DNA of 64,000 nucleotides from Curtobacterium sp. MCLR17_032 (GCF_003234795.2 NZ_CP126268.1:2666001-2730000), one strand, 5' to 3'; positions 40,962 through 50,000 are shown, counted from the first letter of the stretch. Notes: generated from the letters alone by a model not told the origin. Made by a program: numbers and translations.

Positions 40962-41659
40962 CGCATGGCTCCTTCGGGGTTCTGTCCGTAGACGTTCTGG
41001 TATCGGTCGAAGAGGCGGTCGACGTCCTCGGGCGCGATCGGCACGAGGTCACCGCCCTGCTTCGCGATGTGGACCGTGCGGGCGACGTCCTCGCACATCA
41101 CGGCGGCCTTGACGGCGTCCTTCGCGTCCTTGCCGATGGTGAAGACGCCGTGGTTCTGCATGAGCACGGCGCGGGACCGGTGGTCCTTGAGCGTCGCGAC
41201 GATGCCCTGGCCGATCGAGTCGTCGCCGATGATCGCGAACGGGCCGACCGGGATCGGGCCGCCGAACTCGTCGGCCATAGCGGTGATCACGCAGGGGATC
41301 TCCTCGGCGCGGGCGGCCCAGGCGGTGGCGTAGGTGGAGTGGGTGTGCACGACACCGTTCACCTCGGGCATGTTGCGGTACACGAAGGCGTGCGCGGCGG
41401 TGTCGGAGGACGGACCGTGCGCGTTGCCCCAGCCCTCGGCCGGCACACCGTCGAGGGTGCAGACGACCTGGTTCTCGGGGGTCAGGTCCTCGCTGACGAC
41501 GCCGCTCGGCTTGATGACGAACAGGTCGGTGCCGGGCACGCGCTCGGAGACGTTGCCGCCGGTCCAGATGACCAGCCCGTAGCGGACGAGTTCGCCGTGC
41601 AGTCGGGCCACGCGCTCCCGCGCTGCGGCGACGGCGGCCTTGGTGGTGTCGTCGGTCAT
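40958..41659 (-). CDS. araD: L-ribulose-5-phosphate 4-epimerase
   Basis: A 233-residue class II aldolase-fold enzyme that turns L-ribulose 5-phosphate into D-xylulose 5-phosphate, the link to the pentose phosphate pathway. Motifs: [18 protein letters not shown], the zinc-site histidines in [11 protein letters not shown] and the late [10 protein letters not shown]. The ATG at 41659 shares one base with the stop of the kinase gene (TGATG), and its own stop overlaps araA, so the three are translated together. Confidence 0.95.
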   Translation of the reverse strand: MTDDTTKAAVAAARERVARLHGELVRYGLVIWTGGNVSERVPGTDLFVIKPSGVVSEDLTPENQVVCTLDGVPAEGWGNAHGPSSDTAAHAFVYRNMPEVNGVVHTHSTYATAWAARAEEIPCVITAMADEFGGPIPVGPFAIIGDDSIGQGIVATLKDHRSRAVLMQNHGVFTIGKDAKDAVKAAVMCEDVARTVHIAKQGGDLVPIAPEDVDRLFDRYQNVYGQNPEGAMR

Positions 41660-43404
41660 CAGTTCACGTCCTGTTCCTGCTGGTGCGCGTCGGCGCTGCT
41701 GTCGTGTTCGGCCTGGAGGCTCGGCTCGGCTGCCGTCGTCGGCTCGCCGGTCGTCGTGGTCGCGCCCGGCGTCGTGGTCGCGCCCGGCGTCGTGGTCGCG
41801 CCCGGCGTCGTGGTCGCGCCCGGCGTCGTGGTCGCGCCCGCCGCGATCGCCTGGATCGGCAGCGCTGCCCGGAACCGGTCGAGGTACGTCGTGAACCCGT
41901 CGACGTCGCGCTGCTCCGGGTCGACGACGTCCGACGCCGCCGAACCGAACACGGTCGTGTCGAGGTACTCGGCGAGCGAGGTGTCGGCCGCGTGCTCCAG
42001 GTAGGCAGCGAGGACGGCGATGCCCCACGCCCCGCCCTCGCTGGCGGTGGCCTCGAGCGCGACGGGCACGCGGAGTGCGGCGGCGAGCTGGCGCTGCGGC
42101 AGGCCGGGCGTCCGGAAGAGTCCGCCGTGTGCGGTCATCCGGTCGACGGCGACGCCCTCGGCGTGCAGGACCTCCATGCCGATGGCGAGCGTCGCGAACG
42201 CGCCCATGAGTTCGGCGCGGACCAGGTTGCCGAGCGTGAACCGGGCGTCGGGGGCGCGGAGGAGCAGCGGTCGGCCGTCCTCGACACCGGTGACGGGTTC
42301 GCCGGCCAGGTAGTTGACGGCGAGCAGTCCGCCGGCGTCGGGGTCGGCGGTGGCGGCCTCGTCGAGCAGGGTGCGGAACACGGTGTCGGCGTCGGTCGGG
42401 CTGCCGGCGGCCTCGGCGAAGCGGCCGAAGACCCGCGCCCAGCTGCCGATCTCGCTGGCGCCGTTGTTGCAGTGCACCATCGCGACGGCGTCACCGGCGG
42501 GGGTGGTGACGACGTCGAGTTCCTCGTGCGGGGTGGACAGCGCGCGCTCGAGGACGACCATCGCGAAGATGCTCGTGCCGACGCTGACGTTGCCGGTGCG
42601 CTGCGCGACCGCGTTCGTGGCGACCATGCCGGTGCCGGCGTCACCCTCGGGCGGGCAGAGCGGGGCGCCGGGCTGCAGGGTGCCGGTGGGGTCGAGCCAG
42701 GCGGCGCCCGCAGGGGTCAGGTGGCCGGCGTCCTGGCCGGCGACGCGGACCTCGGGCAGGAGTGCACGGAGGTCGGGGAGCCCGATGAGGTCCTGTGCGG
42801 TGTCGAGCATGCGGGCGTCGTAGTCGCCGGTGGCCGGGTCGATCGGGAACACACCCGAGGCGTCCCCCACACCGAGGACGTCCTGCCCGGTGAGCTGCCG
42901 GTGCACGTACCCGGCGAGCGTCGTGATGCCCGTGGTCTGCGCGACGTGCTGCTCGTCGTCGAGGACGGCCTGGTACAGGTGCGCGATCGACCAGCGGAGC
43001 GGGATGTTGAAGCCGAGCGCATCGCTCAGGGCCGCGGCTGCCGGGCCGGTCGAGGTGTTGCGCCAGGTGCGGAAGGGCACGAGCAGCTCGCCGTCAGCGT
43101 CGAAGGGCAGGTAGCCGTGCATCATCGCCGAGACCCCGACGGCGCGGAACGTCGTCGGCACCGTGCCGTGCTGCGCCTGCAGGTCGGCGACCAGTGCGGC
43201 GTACGCGGCGCGGACGCCGGTCTCGACCGCTGCCAGCGGATAGGTCCAGCGACCGTCGACGAACTCGTTCTCCCACTCGTGGCTGCCGGAGGCGATGACG
43301 GTCAGGTCCGCACCCACCAGACACGCCTTGATGCGGGTCGACCCGAGTTCGATGCCGAGGGTCGTGCGGCCGTCCGCGATCTCGCGGGTCCGGTCGTCGC
43401 TCAT
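41659..43404 (-). CDS. araB: FGGY-family carbohydrate kinase, probable ribulokinase, with a repeat tail
   Basis: A 581-residue sugar kinase of the FGGY family: N-terminal GIELGSTRIKACLV (phosphate loop), HEWENEFVDGRWTYPL, FRTWRNTSTGPAA, and C-terminal-lobe GTSIFAMVV, HCNNGASEIGSW and HGGLFRTPG. Position before araD and araA marks it as the L-ribulose kinase, although it is not the classic AraB sequence type. The catalytic fold ends near residue 518; a 60-residue tail follows, made of five GATTTP-like repeats (about 522-551) from an 18-bp tandem repeat, then a Gln/Asp-rich end. AGGAGG precedes the ATG. Two perfect LacI-type operators bracket its promoter. Confidence 0.9.
   Translation of the reverse strand: MSDDRTREIADGRTTLGIELGSTRIKACLVGADLTVIASGSHEWENEFVDGRWTYPLAAVETGVRAAYAALVADLQAQHGTVPTTFRAVGVSAMMHGYLPFDADGELLVPFRTWRNTSTGPAAAALSDALGFNIPLRWSIAHLYQAVLDDEQHVAQTTGITTLAGYVHRQLTGQDVLGVGDASGVFPIDPATGDYDARMLDTAQDLIGLPDLRALLPEVRVAGQDAGHLTPAGAAWLDPTGTLQPGAPLCPPEGDAGTGMVATNAVAQRTGNVSVGTSIFAMVVLERALSTPHEELDVVTTPAGDAVAMVHCNNGASEIGSWARVFGRFAEAAGSPTDADTVFRTLLDEAATADPDAGGLLAVNYLAGEPVTGVEDGRPLLLRAPDARFTLGNLVRAELMGAFATLAIGMEVLHAEGVAVDRMTAHGGLFRTPGLPQRQLAAALRVPVALEATASEGGAWGIAVLAAYLEHAADTSLAEYLDTTVFGSAASDVVDPEQRDVDGFTTYLDRFRAALPIQAIAAGATTTPGATTTPGATTTPGATTTPGATTTTGEPTTAAEPSLQAEHDSSADAHQQEQDVN
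41753..41842. repeat. Five tandem copies of an 18-bp repeat in the kinase 3' end
   Basis: GTCGTGGTCGCGCCCGGC is repeated five times without gaps (41753-41842); only the last copy differs by one base. On the coding strand it gives Gly/Ala-Ala-Thr-Thr-Thr-Pro repeats. Copy number is likely to vary among strains. Confidence 0.95.
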
Positions 43405-43430
43405 GGTGGGCCTCCTGCTCTCGCCGTCGA

Positions 43431-43472
43431 GTGAGCGCTCACACCGTAGCGCGTGAGCGCTCACGTGGACAA
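43431..43472 (-). promoter_or_regulatory. araB promoter with two LacI-type operators
   Basis: GTGAGCGCTCAC, a perfect palindrome, occurs at 43431-43442 and 43453-43464, 22 bp centre to centre. On the minus strand TACGGT (43448-43443) is the -10 and TTGTCC (43472-43467) the -35, 18 bases apart. One operator lies in the spacer and the other over the expected start point, ideal for repression. The same palindrome is at the chvE promoter. Confidence 0.75.
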
Positions 43473-43517
43473 CTCGTCCGGCCGTGTCGCCGCCGAGCGC
43501 ACCGGAGGGTGCCGGCG

Positions 43518-44516
43518 TCAGGCGCCGACGGTGCTCTCGCGGATGACGAGCGAGGGCGTGACCGATGCCGACGCGGCCGTCCCGCCGTCGATCAGCGCCA
43601 GGAGCGCCTGCCCGGCGACCCGGCCGAGCTCCTCGAGCCGCAGGTCCACCGTGGTCAGCGGCGGACGACTCGCCAGGGCCATCACGTCCCAGTCGTCGAA
43701 GCCGGTCACCGCGACGTCGCCGGGTACGGACCGTCCGGTCTCCCGCAGTCGGTCGCACACGCCACGGGCGATCTGGTCGCTGCCGCAGACGATCGCGTCG
43801 ACGTCGGGCGCCTGGCGCGCGAGGACGTCCACGGCCTGTCGCCCCCAGCGCTCGGACCACTCGCCGAACAGCGGCGGTGCGACCAGGTGCGACCCGAGCA
43901 CCGACGACGCGCCGTCCGTCCGACGCACCGCGGACCGGTGCCGTCCGGGTCCGGTGACGACGGCGACCCGCTGGCGCCCGAGTGAGCGGACGTGTGCGGC
44001 CACGAGCGCCGAACCGGCCGCGTCGTCGAGGGTGATCGAGACGTCGGCGTCGTCGGTGGAGGGGGTGAAGGCGTAGACGACCGGCATCGACACGTCGATC
44101 GGGGGCCGGGCGTCGGCGGAACGGCCGGTCACGATGACGCCGTCGACGCCGCGGGCCGCCAGGGAGCGCAGGTAGTGGGCCTCGCGCACGTGGTCGTCGC
44201 GGGTGTCGCAGAGCAGCACGGCCATCTGTCCGGCGGACAGGGCGTCCTCGGCACCGAGCAGCACCGGGATCGAGAACCGACCGAACGAGTCGGTGGTGAT
44301 CATGCCGACCGTGTAGGTCCGCCCCGAGGACAGCGCGCGGGCCCGGGCGTCGCCGACGAACCCGAGCTTCTCGGCGGCGTCCTTCACGCGCTGGCGGGTG
44401 GTGTCACGCAGCTGTCCGGTGCCGTTGAGCGCCTTCGACGCGGTGCCGATCGACACCCCGGCGAGCGCGGCGACGTCGGTGATCCGGATCGGCTGACCGT
44501 TGCGTTCGAGCGTCAC
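43518..44516 (-). CDS. LacI-family transcriptional regulator
   Basis: A 332-residue regulator with an N-terminal HTH (ITDVAALAGVSIGTASKALN, residues 12-31) and a periplasmic-binding-protein-like effector domain (about 60-330; YTVGMITTDSFGRFSIPVLLG, VDGVIVTGRS, VAVTGFDDWDVMALASRPPLTTV). The GTG at 44516 is the start that gives a normal N terminus and follows AAAGGTGG. It is divergent from the GH127 operon and the spacer has a GAAAGCGTTTTC site of the LacI class, so it probably controls that operon and itself. The effector is likely arabinose or a short arabinoside. Confidence 0.88.
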   Translation of the reverse strand: MTLERNGQPIRITDVAALAGVSIGTASKALNGTGQLRDTTRQRVKDAAEKLGFVGDARARALSSGRTYTVGMITTDSFGRFSIPVLLGAEDALSAGQMAVLLCDTRDDHVREAHYLRSLAARGVDGVIVTGRSADARPPIDVSMPVVYAFTPSTDDADVSITLDDAAGSALVAAHVRSLGRQRVAVVTGPGRHRSAVRRTDGASSVLGSHLVAPPLFGEWSERWGRQAVDVLARQAPDVDAIVCGSDQIARGVCDRLRETGRSVPGDVAVTGFDDWDVMALASRPPLTTVDLRLEELGRVAGQALLALIDGGTAASASVTPSLVIRESTVGA

Positions 44517-44552
44517 GGCAACCACCTTTCCGAGGTTCTGGACGTTCGCATG

Positions 44553-44629
44553 ATCATACGCAAGCCGATGCACGAAGCCCTTGCGTGCCTCCCGTCCGTG
44601 TCGTAACGTCCACCGCAGAAAGCGTTTTC
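44553..44629. promoter_or_regulatory. Divergent promoter region between the LacI-type gene and the GH127 operon
   Basis: On the plus strand TTGCGT (44581-44586) and TAACGT (44604-44609) are spaced by 17 bases, and GAAAGCGTTTTC (44618-44629), a LacI-type AAANCGNTTT palindrome, lies at the expected start point. On the minus strand TATGAT (44558-44553) could serve the regulator gene. A GCCTCCCGTCC copy of the dispersed element lies in the plus-strand spacer (44587-44597). Confidence 0.65.
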
Positions 44630-44682
44630 CGTCCCGCGACGATGCAGTCCGGACGGCACCAGTCACATCGCAAGGAGGCGAC

Positions 44683-46668
44683 ATGACCACCACGCTCGCG
44701 ACCGACCGCGGCGAGCACACCGCGACCCCGGTCCTCCCGACCGCCGAGGCGCGCCTGACGCTCCGGCCGCTGCCCACCGGGGACGCCCGGATCACCGGGG
44801 GCTTCTGGGCGCTCCGACAGCAGCGCAACGGCCGCGACGCGATCCGCGGAGCCCACGCCCTGCTCGAGGCCGCCGGGAACTTCCGGAACCTCCGGATCGC
44901 CGCCGGGCTCGAGGAGGGCGAGGCGGTCGGCCCGGTCTTCATGGACTCCGACGTGACGAAGTGGCTCGAGGCAGTGGCGTGGGAGTACGGCCGCGCCCCG
45001 TCGGACGACCTGCTGGCGCTGCAGCGCGAGGTCACCACCCTGTACGCCCAGGCGCAGGCCGACGACGGCTACCTCGACTCCGTGCAGCAGATCCGGGGGA
45101 AGGGCGAGCGGTACACGGACCTCAAGTGGAGCCACGAGATGTACTGCGCCGGGCACCTGTACCAGGCGGCCGTGGCCCAGCACCGTGCCACCGGGGACGA
45201 CGCGCTGCTCCAGGTCGCGATCCGGAACGCCGACCACCTGGTCCGCACGTTCGGCGACGGCCCCGGCCAGACCGTGGACGTCGACGGTCACCCCGTCGTC
45301 GAGATGGGCCTGGTCGAGCTGTTCCGCGAGACCGGCACCCGCGCCTACCTCGACCTGGCGCACTGGTTCGTCGACGCCCGCGGGCACGGCATCATCGAGC
45401 GGGCCGGCGGCGAGCCGACGTACTTCTCCGACCGGGTGCCGACCCGGCAGGCCACGACGGTGGAGGGCCACGCGGTCCGTGCCGTGTACCTGGCGGCCGG
45501 TGCGGTCGACGTCGCGATCGAGACCGGCGACACCGAGCTCCTCGCCGCGAGCGAGCGACAGTTCGCGGACATGATGGCGACGAAGGCGTTCATCACGGGT
45601 GGCCTCGGCGCCCGCTGGGACTGGGAGGCGTTCGGCGACCCGTACGAGCTGCCGACCGACCGCGGCTACGCCGAGACCTGCGCGGCCATCGGCGGGGTGC
45701 AGTGGGCCTGGCGCCTGCTGCTCGCGACCGGCAAGCCGGTCTACGCCGACGCGATCGAGCGCCTGCTGTACAACGCGTTCCTGGCGGGCGTGAGCCTCGG
45801 CGGCACCGAGTACTTCTACGTCAACCCGCTGCAGCAGCGCGACCACGCACACCAGGACGAGAACCGCTCCCCCGCCCACGGCCGTCGGGGCTGGTTCGAC
45901 TGCGCCTGCTGCCCGCCGAACATCATGCGCACCTTCGCCAGCCTCGACGGCTACCTGGCGACAGCGACCGACGGCGGGCTGCAGGTCCACCAGTACGCGA
46001 CCGCCTCGCTCGGCGTCGTCGAGGTCGAGACCGGGTACCCGCACGACGGCCGGGTGCGCATCACCGTCACCGAGGACGGACCACTCGCCCTCGGACTCCG
46101 GATCCCCGCCTGGTCGGACACCACGACCGTCACCGGTCCGGACGGCTCGGCGAGTCCGGCGGCCGGCACGCTGCACGTCATCGACCGCGAGTGGTCGGCC
46201 GGCGACACCGTCGAGCTCACCTTCGACACGACGCCGCACCGGTACGTCGCCGACGCCCGCATCGATGCCGCCCGCGGGCAGGTCGCCATCGAACGCGGTC
46301 CGCTCGTCTACGCCGTCGAGCAGGCGGACCAGCAGGGCTTCACGGTCGACGACCTGACGGTGGACCCGGCGGCGCCGATCACCGAAGCGCACCGCGACGA
46401 CCTGCTCGACGGGGTCGTCACGCTACGGGTCCCGGGGCACGCACCGGCCGAGCACGTGCAGCCGGCGTGGCCGTACCGGCGGCTGGACGGGCCGGGAGGG
46501 ACGGATCGCGCGGGCGAGGCGACCAGCGTCGACGACGTGGCCGGGTCTGCGGACGCGACCACGGGCCTCCCGGCAGCTCGTGAGGTCACCGCGACCGCCG
46601 TCCCGTACTACGCGTGGGCGAACCGAGGGGCCGCGCCGATGCGCGTCTGGCTCCCGCTGGCACGGTGA
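44683..46668 (+). CDS. Beta-L-arabinofuranosidase, GH127
   Basis: A 661-residue hydrolase that removes beta-linked L-arabinofuranose, as found on plant hydroxyproline-rich proteins. The zinc and catalytic site of GH127 is complete: Glu331 and Cys333 (YAETCAA), Cys409 and Cys410 (FDCACCPPN), one of which is the cysteine nucleophile, and Glu315 (DWEAFGDPYELP) at the acid/base position; spacings match Bifidobacterium HypBA1. No signal peptide, so it acts inside the cell on imported arabinosides. Near the C terminus, between YRRLDG and VTATAVPYYAWANRG, there is an extra 30-residue Gly/Asp/Ala segment bounded by inverted copies of a GGGCCGGGAGG-like sequence. AAGGAGG precedes the ATG. Confidence 0.93.
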   Translation: MTTTLATDRGEHTATPVLPTAEARLTLRPLPTGDARITGGFWALRQQRNGRDAIRGAHALLEAAGNFRNLRIAAGLEEGEAVGPVFMDSDVTKWLEAVAWEYGRAPSDDLLALQREVTTLYAQAQADDGYLDSVQQIRGKGERYTDLKWSHEMYCAGHLYQAAVAQHRATGDDALLQVAIRNADHLVRTFGDGPGQTVDVDGHPVVEMGLVELFRETGTRAYLDLAHWFVDARGHGIIERAGGEPTYFSDRVPTRQATTVEGHAVRAVYLAAGAVDVAIETGDTELLAASERQFADMMATKAFITGGLGARWDWEAFGDPYELPTDRGYAETCAAIGGVQWAWRLLLATGKPVYADAIERLLYNAFLAGVSLGGTEYFYVNPLQQRDHAHQDENRSPAHGRRGWFDCACCPPNIMRTFASLDGYLATATDGGLQVHQYATASLGVVEVETGYPHDGRVRITVTEDGPLALGLRIPAWSDTTTVTGPDGSASPAAGTLHVIDREWSAGDTVELTFDTTPHRYVADARIDAARGQVAIERGPLVYAVEQADQQGFTVDDLTVDPAAPITEAHRDDLLDGVVTLRVPGHAPAEHVQPAWPYRRLDGPGGTDRAGEATSVDDVAGSADATTGLPAAREVTATAVPYYAWANRGAAPMRVWLPLAR

Positions 46669-46672
46669 CGTC

Positions 46673-47980
46673 GTGGACCGCAGGTCGTTCCTCGTCGGCG
46701 GGGTCGCCGGTGCGGCAGCCCTCGGCCTGGCCGGGTGCTCCGGCAGCCTGCCGAAGGTCGTCGCGAAGCCGGCCGTCTTCGGCAAGGGCGCGACCGGCAC
46801 CGTGCAGGTCTGGTGCCGGTCCGCGACCCAGGCCGGTCTGACCTCGGCCGTCGCCGGCTTCAACCGCGCGAACCCGGAGTTGCAGGTCCAGCTCACCCCG
46901 GTGCCGGACGCGCAGTACGTGACGAAGCTCGCGACCGCGATCCGTGGCGGGACACCGCCGGACGTCGTGGACATCGACGACATCAACTCGCAGCTGTTCA
47001 TCTTCCGCGACGCGTTCGCCGACCTGACCGACGTGGTGCAGGACCTCGACTACGTCGATGCGATCTCCCCCGGCCACCTGCGCCTGCTCGAGTACCGCGG
47101 CCGGTACTACGGGCTGCCGTACCTGGCGGACAACTCGCAGCTGTTCGTGAACACCGAGCTGTTCGAGCGTGCGGGCCTCGACGTCCAGGAGTCGACGAAG
47201 GACCTGTCCACGCTGCTCGACGCAGCGAAGGCGATCCGGAAGACCGGCGACGACGTGTACGGCTGGTCGATCTCCGGCAACGCCGCCGGCATCATCGGCT
47301 TCGTCACCCAGCCGCACGTGTGGGCGACCGGCGTCGACATGATGTCCGGCGAGGTCGGCTCGCAACGGGCGAACATCGTCGGCAACGAGGCCCTGGAACG
47401 GATGCTCGAGTTCTACCGGCAGCTCTGGGAGGACGGGGTGCTGTCGAAGGCGACCTACTCCGATGCCGGCACCACGTGGGGCGCGGACTTCCGGGCCGGC
47501 AAGGTCGGCATCTTCCCCACCTCGTACGGGGCCACCGTGCCCGCGGCGACGAAGGCGATGCGGGCGAAGATGCAGACCGTGCTCATCCCGTCGTGGGACG
47601 GCAAGCGGTCGTTCTTCGACGGCGGCGACAACATGTGCATCCCGAACGGGGCGGCGAACCCGTCCGGGGGTTGGGCGTTCATGCAGTACGCCAACGGGCT
47701 CCGGCAGCAGCAGGCGCTGCCGGACGGCGGGTACTTCCCGACCCGGTCCGACGCCGCCACGCCGGAGTACCGGAAGCGGTTCCCGCTGGCCTCCGGGCCG
47801 CTGGACTCCTTCGAGAAGGGCTACGCGCCGCGGACGCTGGCGTACAACCTGCTCAACAACCAGCCGTCGTCGCCGTACTTCGCGATGTTCCGCGAGGCCG
47901 TGTTCGGCTCGGGGAGCGCTGCCGCCATGCGGACGGCGCAGTCCGACTACCAGCGGATCCTCGACCAGGTCCAGGCCTGA
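46673..47980 (+). CDS. Carbohydrate ABC substrate-binding lipoprotein (arabinoside importer)
   Basis: A 435-residue family 1 extracellular binding protein. The N terminus MDRRSFLVGGVAGAAALGL is a Tat-like twin-arginine signal ending in the lipobox LAGC (Cys22). The body shows VQVWCRSATQAGLTSAVAGFN, GTPPDVVDIDDINSQLF, YYGLPYLADNSQLFVN and GGDNMCIPNGAANPSGGWAF. It starts at a GTG four bases after the GH127 stop, so the enzyme and importer are one operon; short arabinosides are the likely ligands. Confidence 0.88.
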   Translation: MDRRSFLVGGVAGAAALGLAGCSGSLPKVVAKPAVFGKGATGTVQVWCRSATQAGLTSAVAGFNRANPELQVQLTPVPDAQYVTKLATAIRGGTPPDVVDIDDINSQLFIFRDAFADLTDVVQDLDYVDAISPGHLRLLEYRGRYYGLPYLADNSQLFVNTELFERAGLDVQESTKDLSTLLDAAKAIRKTGDDVYGWSISGNAAGIIGFVTQPHVWATGVDMMSGEVGSQRANIVGNEALERMLEFYRQLWEDGVLSKATYSDAGTTWGADFRAGKVGIFPTSYGATVPAATKAMRAKMQTVLIPSWDGKRSFFDGGDNMCIPNGAANPSGGWAFMQYANGLRQQQALPDGGYFPTRSDAATPEYRKRFPLASGPLDSFEKGYAPRTLAYNLLNNQPSSPYFAMFREAVFGSGSAAAMRTAQSDYQRILDQVQA

Positions 47981-48047
47981 GCCTCCTCGTCCCGCTCCCG
48001 CTCGTCTCGCTCGTCTCGCTCTCGTTGATGCACAGAGAGGTGCACGC

Positions 48048-49013
48048 ATGTCGACCATCTCCACCCGGCGCCCCGCCGGCCGGACCGGTGTCGGCCGTCC
48101 CACCGTGGGCCGCGGCCCCGGCGGCGGCCCGGCTCGGCCCCGCAACTCGCTCACCCACCCACCCCGGACCGGCGCCGTGCTCGTCGCGCCGGCGATCCTG
48201 TTCGTCGCCGTCTTCGTGCTCGTGCCGCTCGTGTTCGCGCTGTACATCTCGTTCACGAACTGGCCGCTGATCGGGTCGTACCGGTTCATCGGGTTGCAGA
48301 ACTACCTGACGCTGTTCCAGGACCCGACGTTCGTGCACGCGATCCTGTACACGCTGCTCTACACGGCGATCGTGACCCTGCCGATCCTGGCGCTCGGGTA
48401 CTTCCTCGCCGTGCTCGTCCGGGCACGTCGCCGCGGCAGCACCGTGCTGCGGACGGTGTTCTTCCTGCCCTACGTGGTCGGACTGACGACGCTGTCGTTC
48501 ATGCTCGTCCTCGAGGCGCAGCCGAACTCGGGCGCCGTGAACCTCGTGCTCCGCTGGCTCGGGATCACCGACGGCAGCACCGCGTGGCTCGTCAACGGTC
48601 CGCTGGCGACGGTGCTCATCTGCGTGCTCGTGGTCTGGGCGGTGTCCGGGCTGACGATGGTGCTGCTCATGTCGGCGATGCAGGGCGTCCCCGACGAGGT
48701 CTACGAGTCCGCGCAGCTCGAAGGCGCGTCGTGGTGGCAGACCGAGCGGCTCATCACCATCCCGATGATCCGCTCGACCATCGCGCTGAGCGTCATCATC
48801 TCGGTCATCGGGTCGCTGCTGGCGTTCAACCAGTTCTACATCCTGACCCAGGGCGGGCCGGGGACCGAGACCACGACCATCGTCAACGCGATCTACAACC
48901 GCGGGTTCGTGAACCTGCAGCTCGGGGCCGCGACCGCCCAGTCGATCGCCCTGGTCGTGGTGATCGCCGCCGTCACGGTGGTCCAGTTCTGGGCACTGCG
49001 AGAGAAGGACTGA
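48048..49013 (+). CDS. Carbohydrate ABC permease, MalF type
   Basis: A 321-residue permease with six membrane segments after a 40-residue Arg/Pro-rich cytoplasmic start. AILFVAVFVLVPLVFALYIS is the first segment and the EAA coupling region reads YESAQLEGASWWQTERLITIP. AGAGAGGTGCACGC precedes the ATG at 48048. It pairs with the MalG-type permease that follows after four bases. No ATPase gene is in the operon, so a shared MsmK-type ATPase encoded elsewhere is expected. Confidence 0.9.
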   Translation: MSTISTRRPAGRTGVGRPTVGRGPGGGPARPRNSLTHPPRTGAVLVAPAILFVAVFVLVPLVFALYISFTNWPLIGSYRFIGLQNYLTLFQDPTFVHAILYTLLYTAIVTLPILALGYFLAVLVRARRRGSTVLRTVFFLPYVVGLTTLSFMLVLEAQPNSGAVNLVLRWLGITDGSTAWLVNGPLATVLICVLVVWAVSGLTMVLLMSAMQGVPDEVYESAQLEGASWWQTERLITIPMIRSTIALSVIISVIGSLLAFNQFYILTQGGPGTETTTIVNAIYNRGFVNLQLGAATAQSIALVVVIAAVTVVQFWALREKD

Positions 49014-49017
49014 CGCC

Positions 49018-49971
49018 ATGAGCACCACGACCTCCCGTGCCGCCCTCGGGGCGCCGGACCTGTCCACCCGCACCCTGACCACCACCGGCGACGGGCGCCG
49101 TCACCGCCACCAGCAGGGCAGCGTCCAGCACCCGCGCGACACCGCGGTCAAGCGCACCCTCTACGCGATCGCCGGCGTCGGGTCCGCGCTGGTGTTCGGC
49201 GTCCCGCTGCTCTGGTCGATCCTGCGGGCGTTCCAGTCCGAGGCCGTCATCACCCAGGCACCCGACCCGGCGACGTTCTTCCAGCTCGGGTGGCAGAACT
49301 TCGCCGCCGTGTTCTCGTCGTCGTCACACCTGCTGACCGGTGTCGTCAACTCGCTCGTCGTGTCGATCGCCACGGCGGTGCTCACCGCGGTGATCGCGAC
49401 GATGGCCGGGTACGGGTTCGCGCGCTTCCGGTTCCGCGGGTCCGGCGTCGTCTTCGGGCTGGTGCTGCTGACGATGATGGTGCCGTTCCAGGCGATCCTG
49501 ACGCCGCTCTACCTCGAGCTCAACGCGATGAAGCTCACGAACTCGCTGCTCGGGCTCGTGTTGTTCTACACCACGGTGAACCTGCCGTTCGGGGTGTTCG
49601 TGATGCGGAACGCCTTCCAGTCGATCCCGACCGAGCTCGAGGACTCGGCCTTCGTCGACGGGGCCTCGCGTTTCCGGGTCGTCGTCTCCGTCCTCCGCCC
49701 GCTGCTCCTGCCCGGGGCGGCGACCGCGGCGCTGTACGCGTTCCTGGCGTCGTGGACCGAGTTCCTCGGAGCGCTGACGTTCCTGACGAAGGACTCGCTG
49801 TACACGCTGCCGGTGGCGCTGCTCAACCTGCAGACCGGGGCGTACGGGCAGGTGTCCTACGGCAACCTCGTCGCCGGGTCGGTCGTGGCGATGATCCCGT
49901 GCATCGCGCTCTACGTCGGACTGCAGCGGTTCTACGTCGCCGGGTTGTCGTCGGGCGCGTTGAAGGGCTGA
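49018..49971 (+). CDS. Carbohydrate ABC permease, MalG type
   Basis: A 317-residue permease with six membrane segments; the EAA coupling region is EDSAFVDGASRFRVVVSVLRPLLLPG and the segment pair around NSLVVSIATAVLTAVIATMAGYGFARF is typical of MalG-like subunits. The N terminus (residues 1-45) is a His/Arg/Gln-rich cytoplasmic tail. It ends the GH127 operon and a stem-loop follows. Confidence 0.9.
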   Translation: MSTTTSRAALGAPDLSTRTLTTTGDGRRHRHQQGSVQHPRDTAVKRTLYAIAGVGSALVFGVPLLWSILRAFQSEAVITQAPDPATFFQLGWQNFAAVFSSSSHLLTGVVNSLVVSIATAVLTAVIATMAGYGFARFRFRGSGVVFGLVLLTMMVPFQAILTPLYLELNAMKLTNSLLGLVLFYTTVNLPFGVFVMRNAFQSIPTELEDSAFVDGASRFRVVVSVLRPLLLPGAATAALYAFLASWTEFLGALTFLTKDSLYTLPVALLNLQTGAYGQVSYGNLVAGSVVAMIPCIALYVGLQRFYVAGLSSGALKG

Positions 49972-50000
49972 CGACCGGGCTGGCGAGACCGGTCGGACGA

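Noticed and set aside
41753..41842. Regular repeats suggesting a CRISPR array
   Set aside because: The 18-bp units abut without spacers and keep the kinase reading frame.
43431..43464. CRP/cAMP sites (TGTGA-N6-TCACA) at araB
   Set aside because: The palindrome GTGAGCGCTCAC has no N6 spacer of the CRP type and is identical at the chvE promoter; a LacI protein with a matching recognition helix is encoded nearby.
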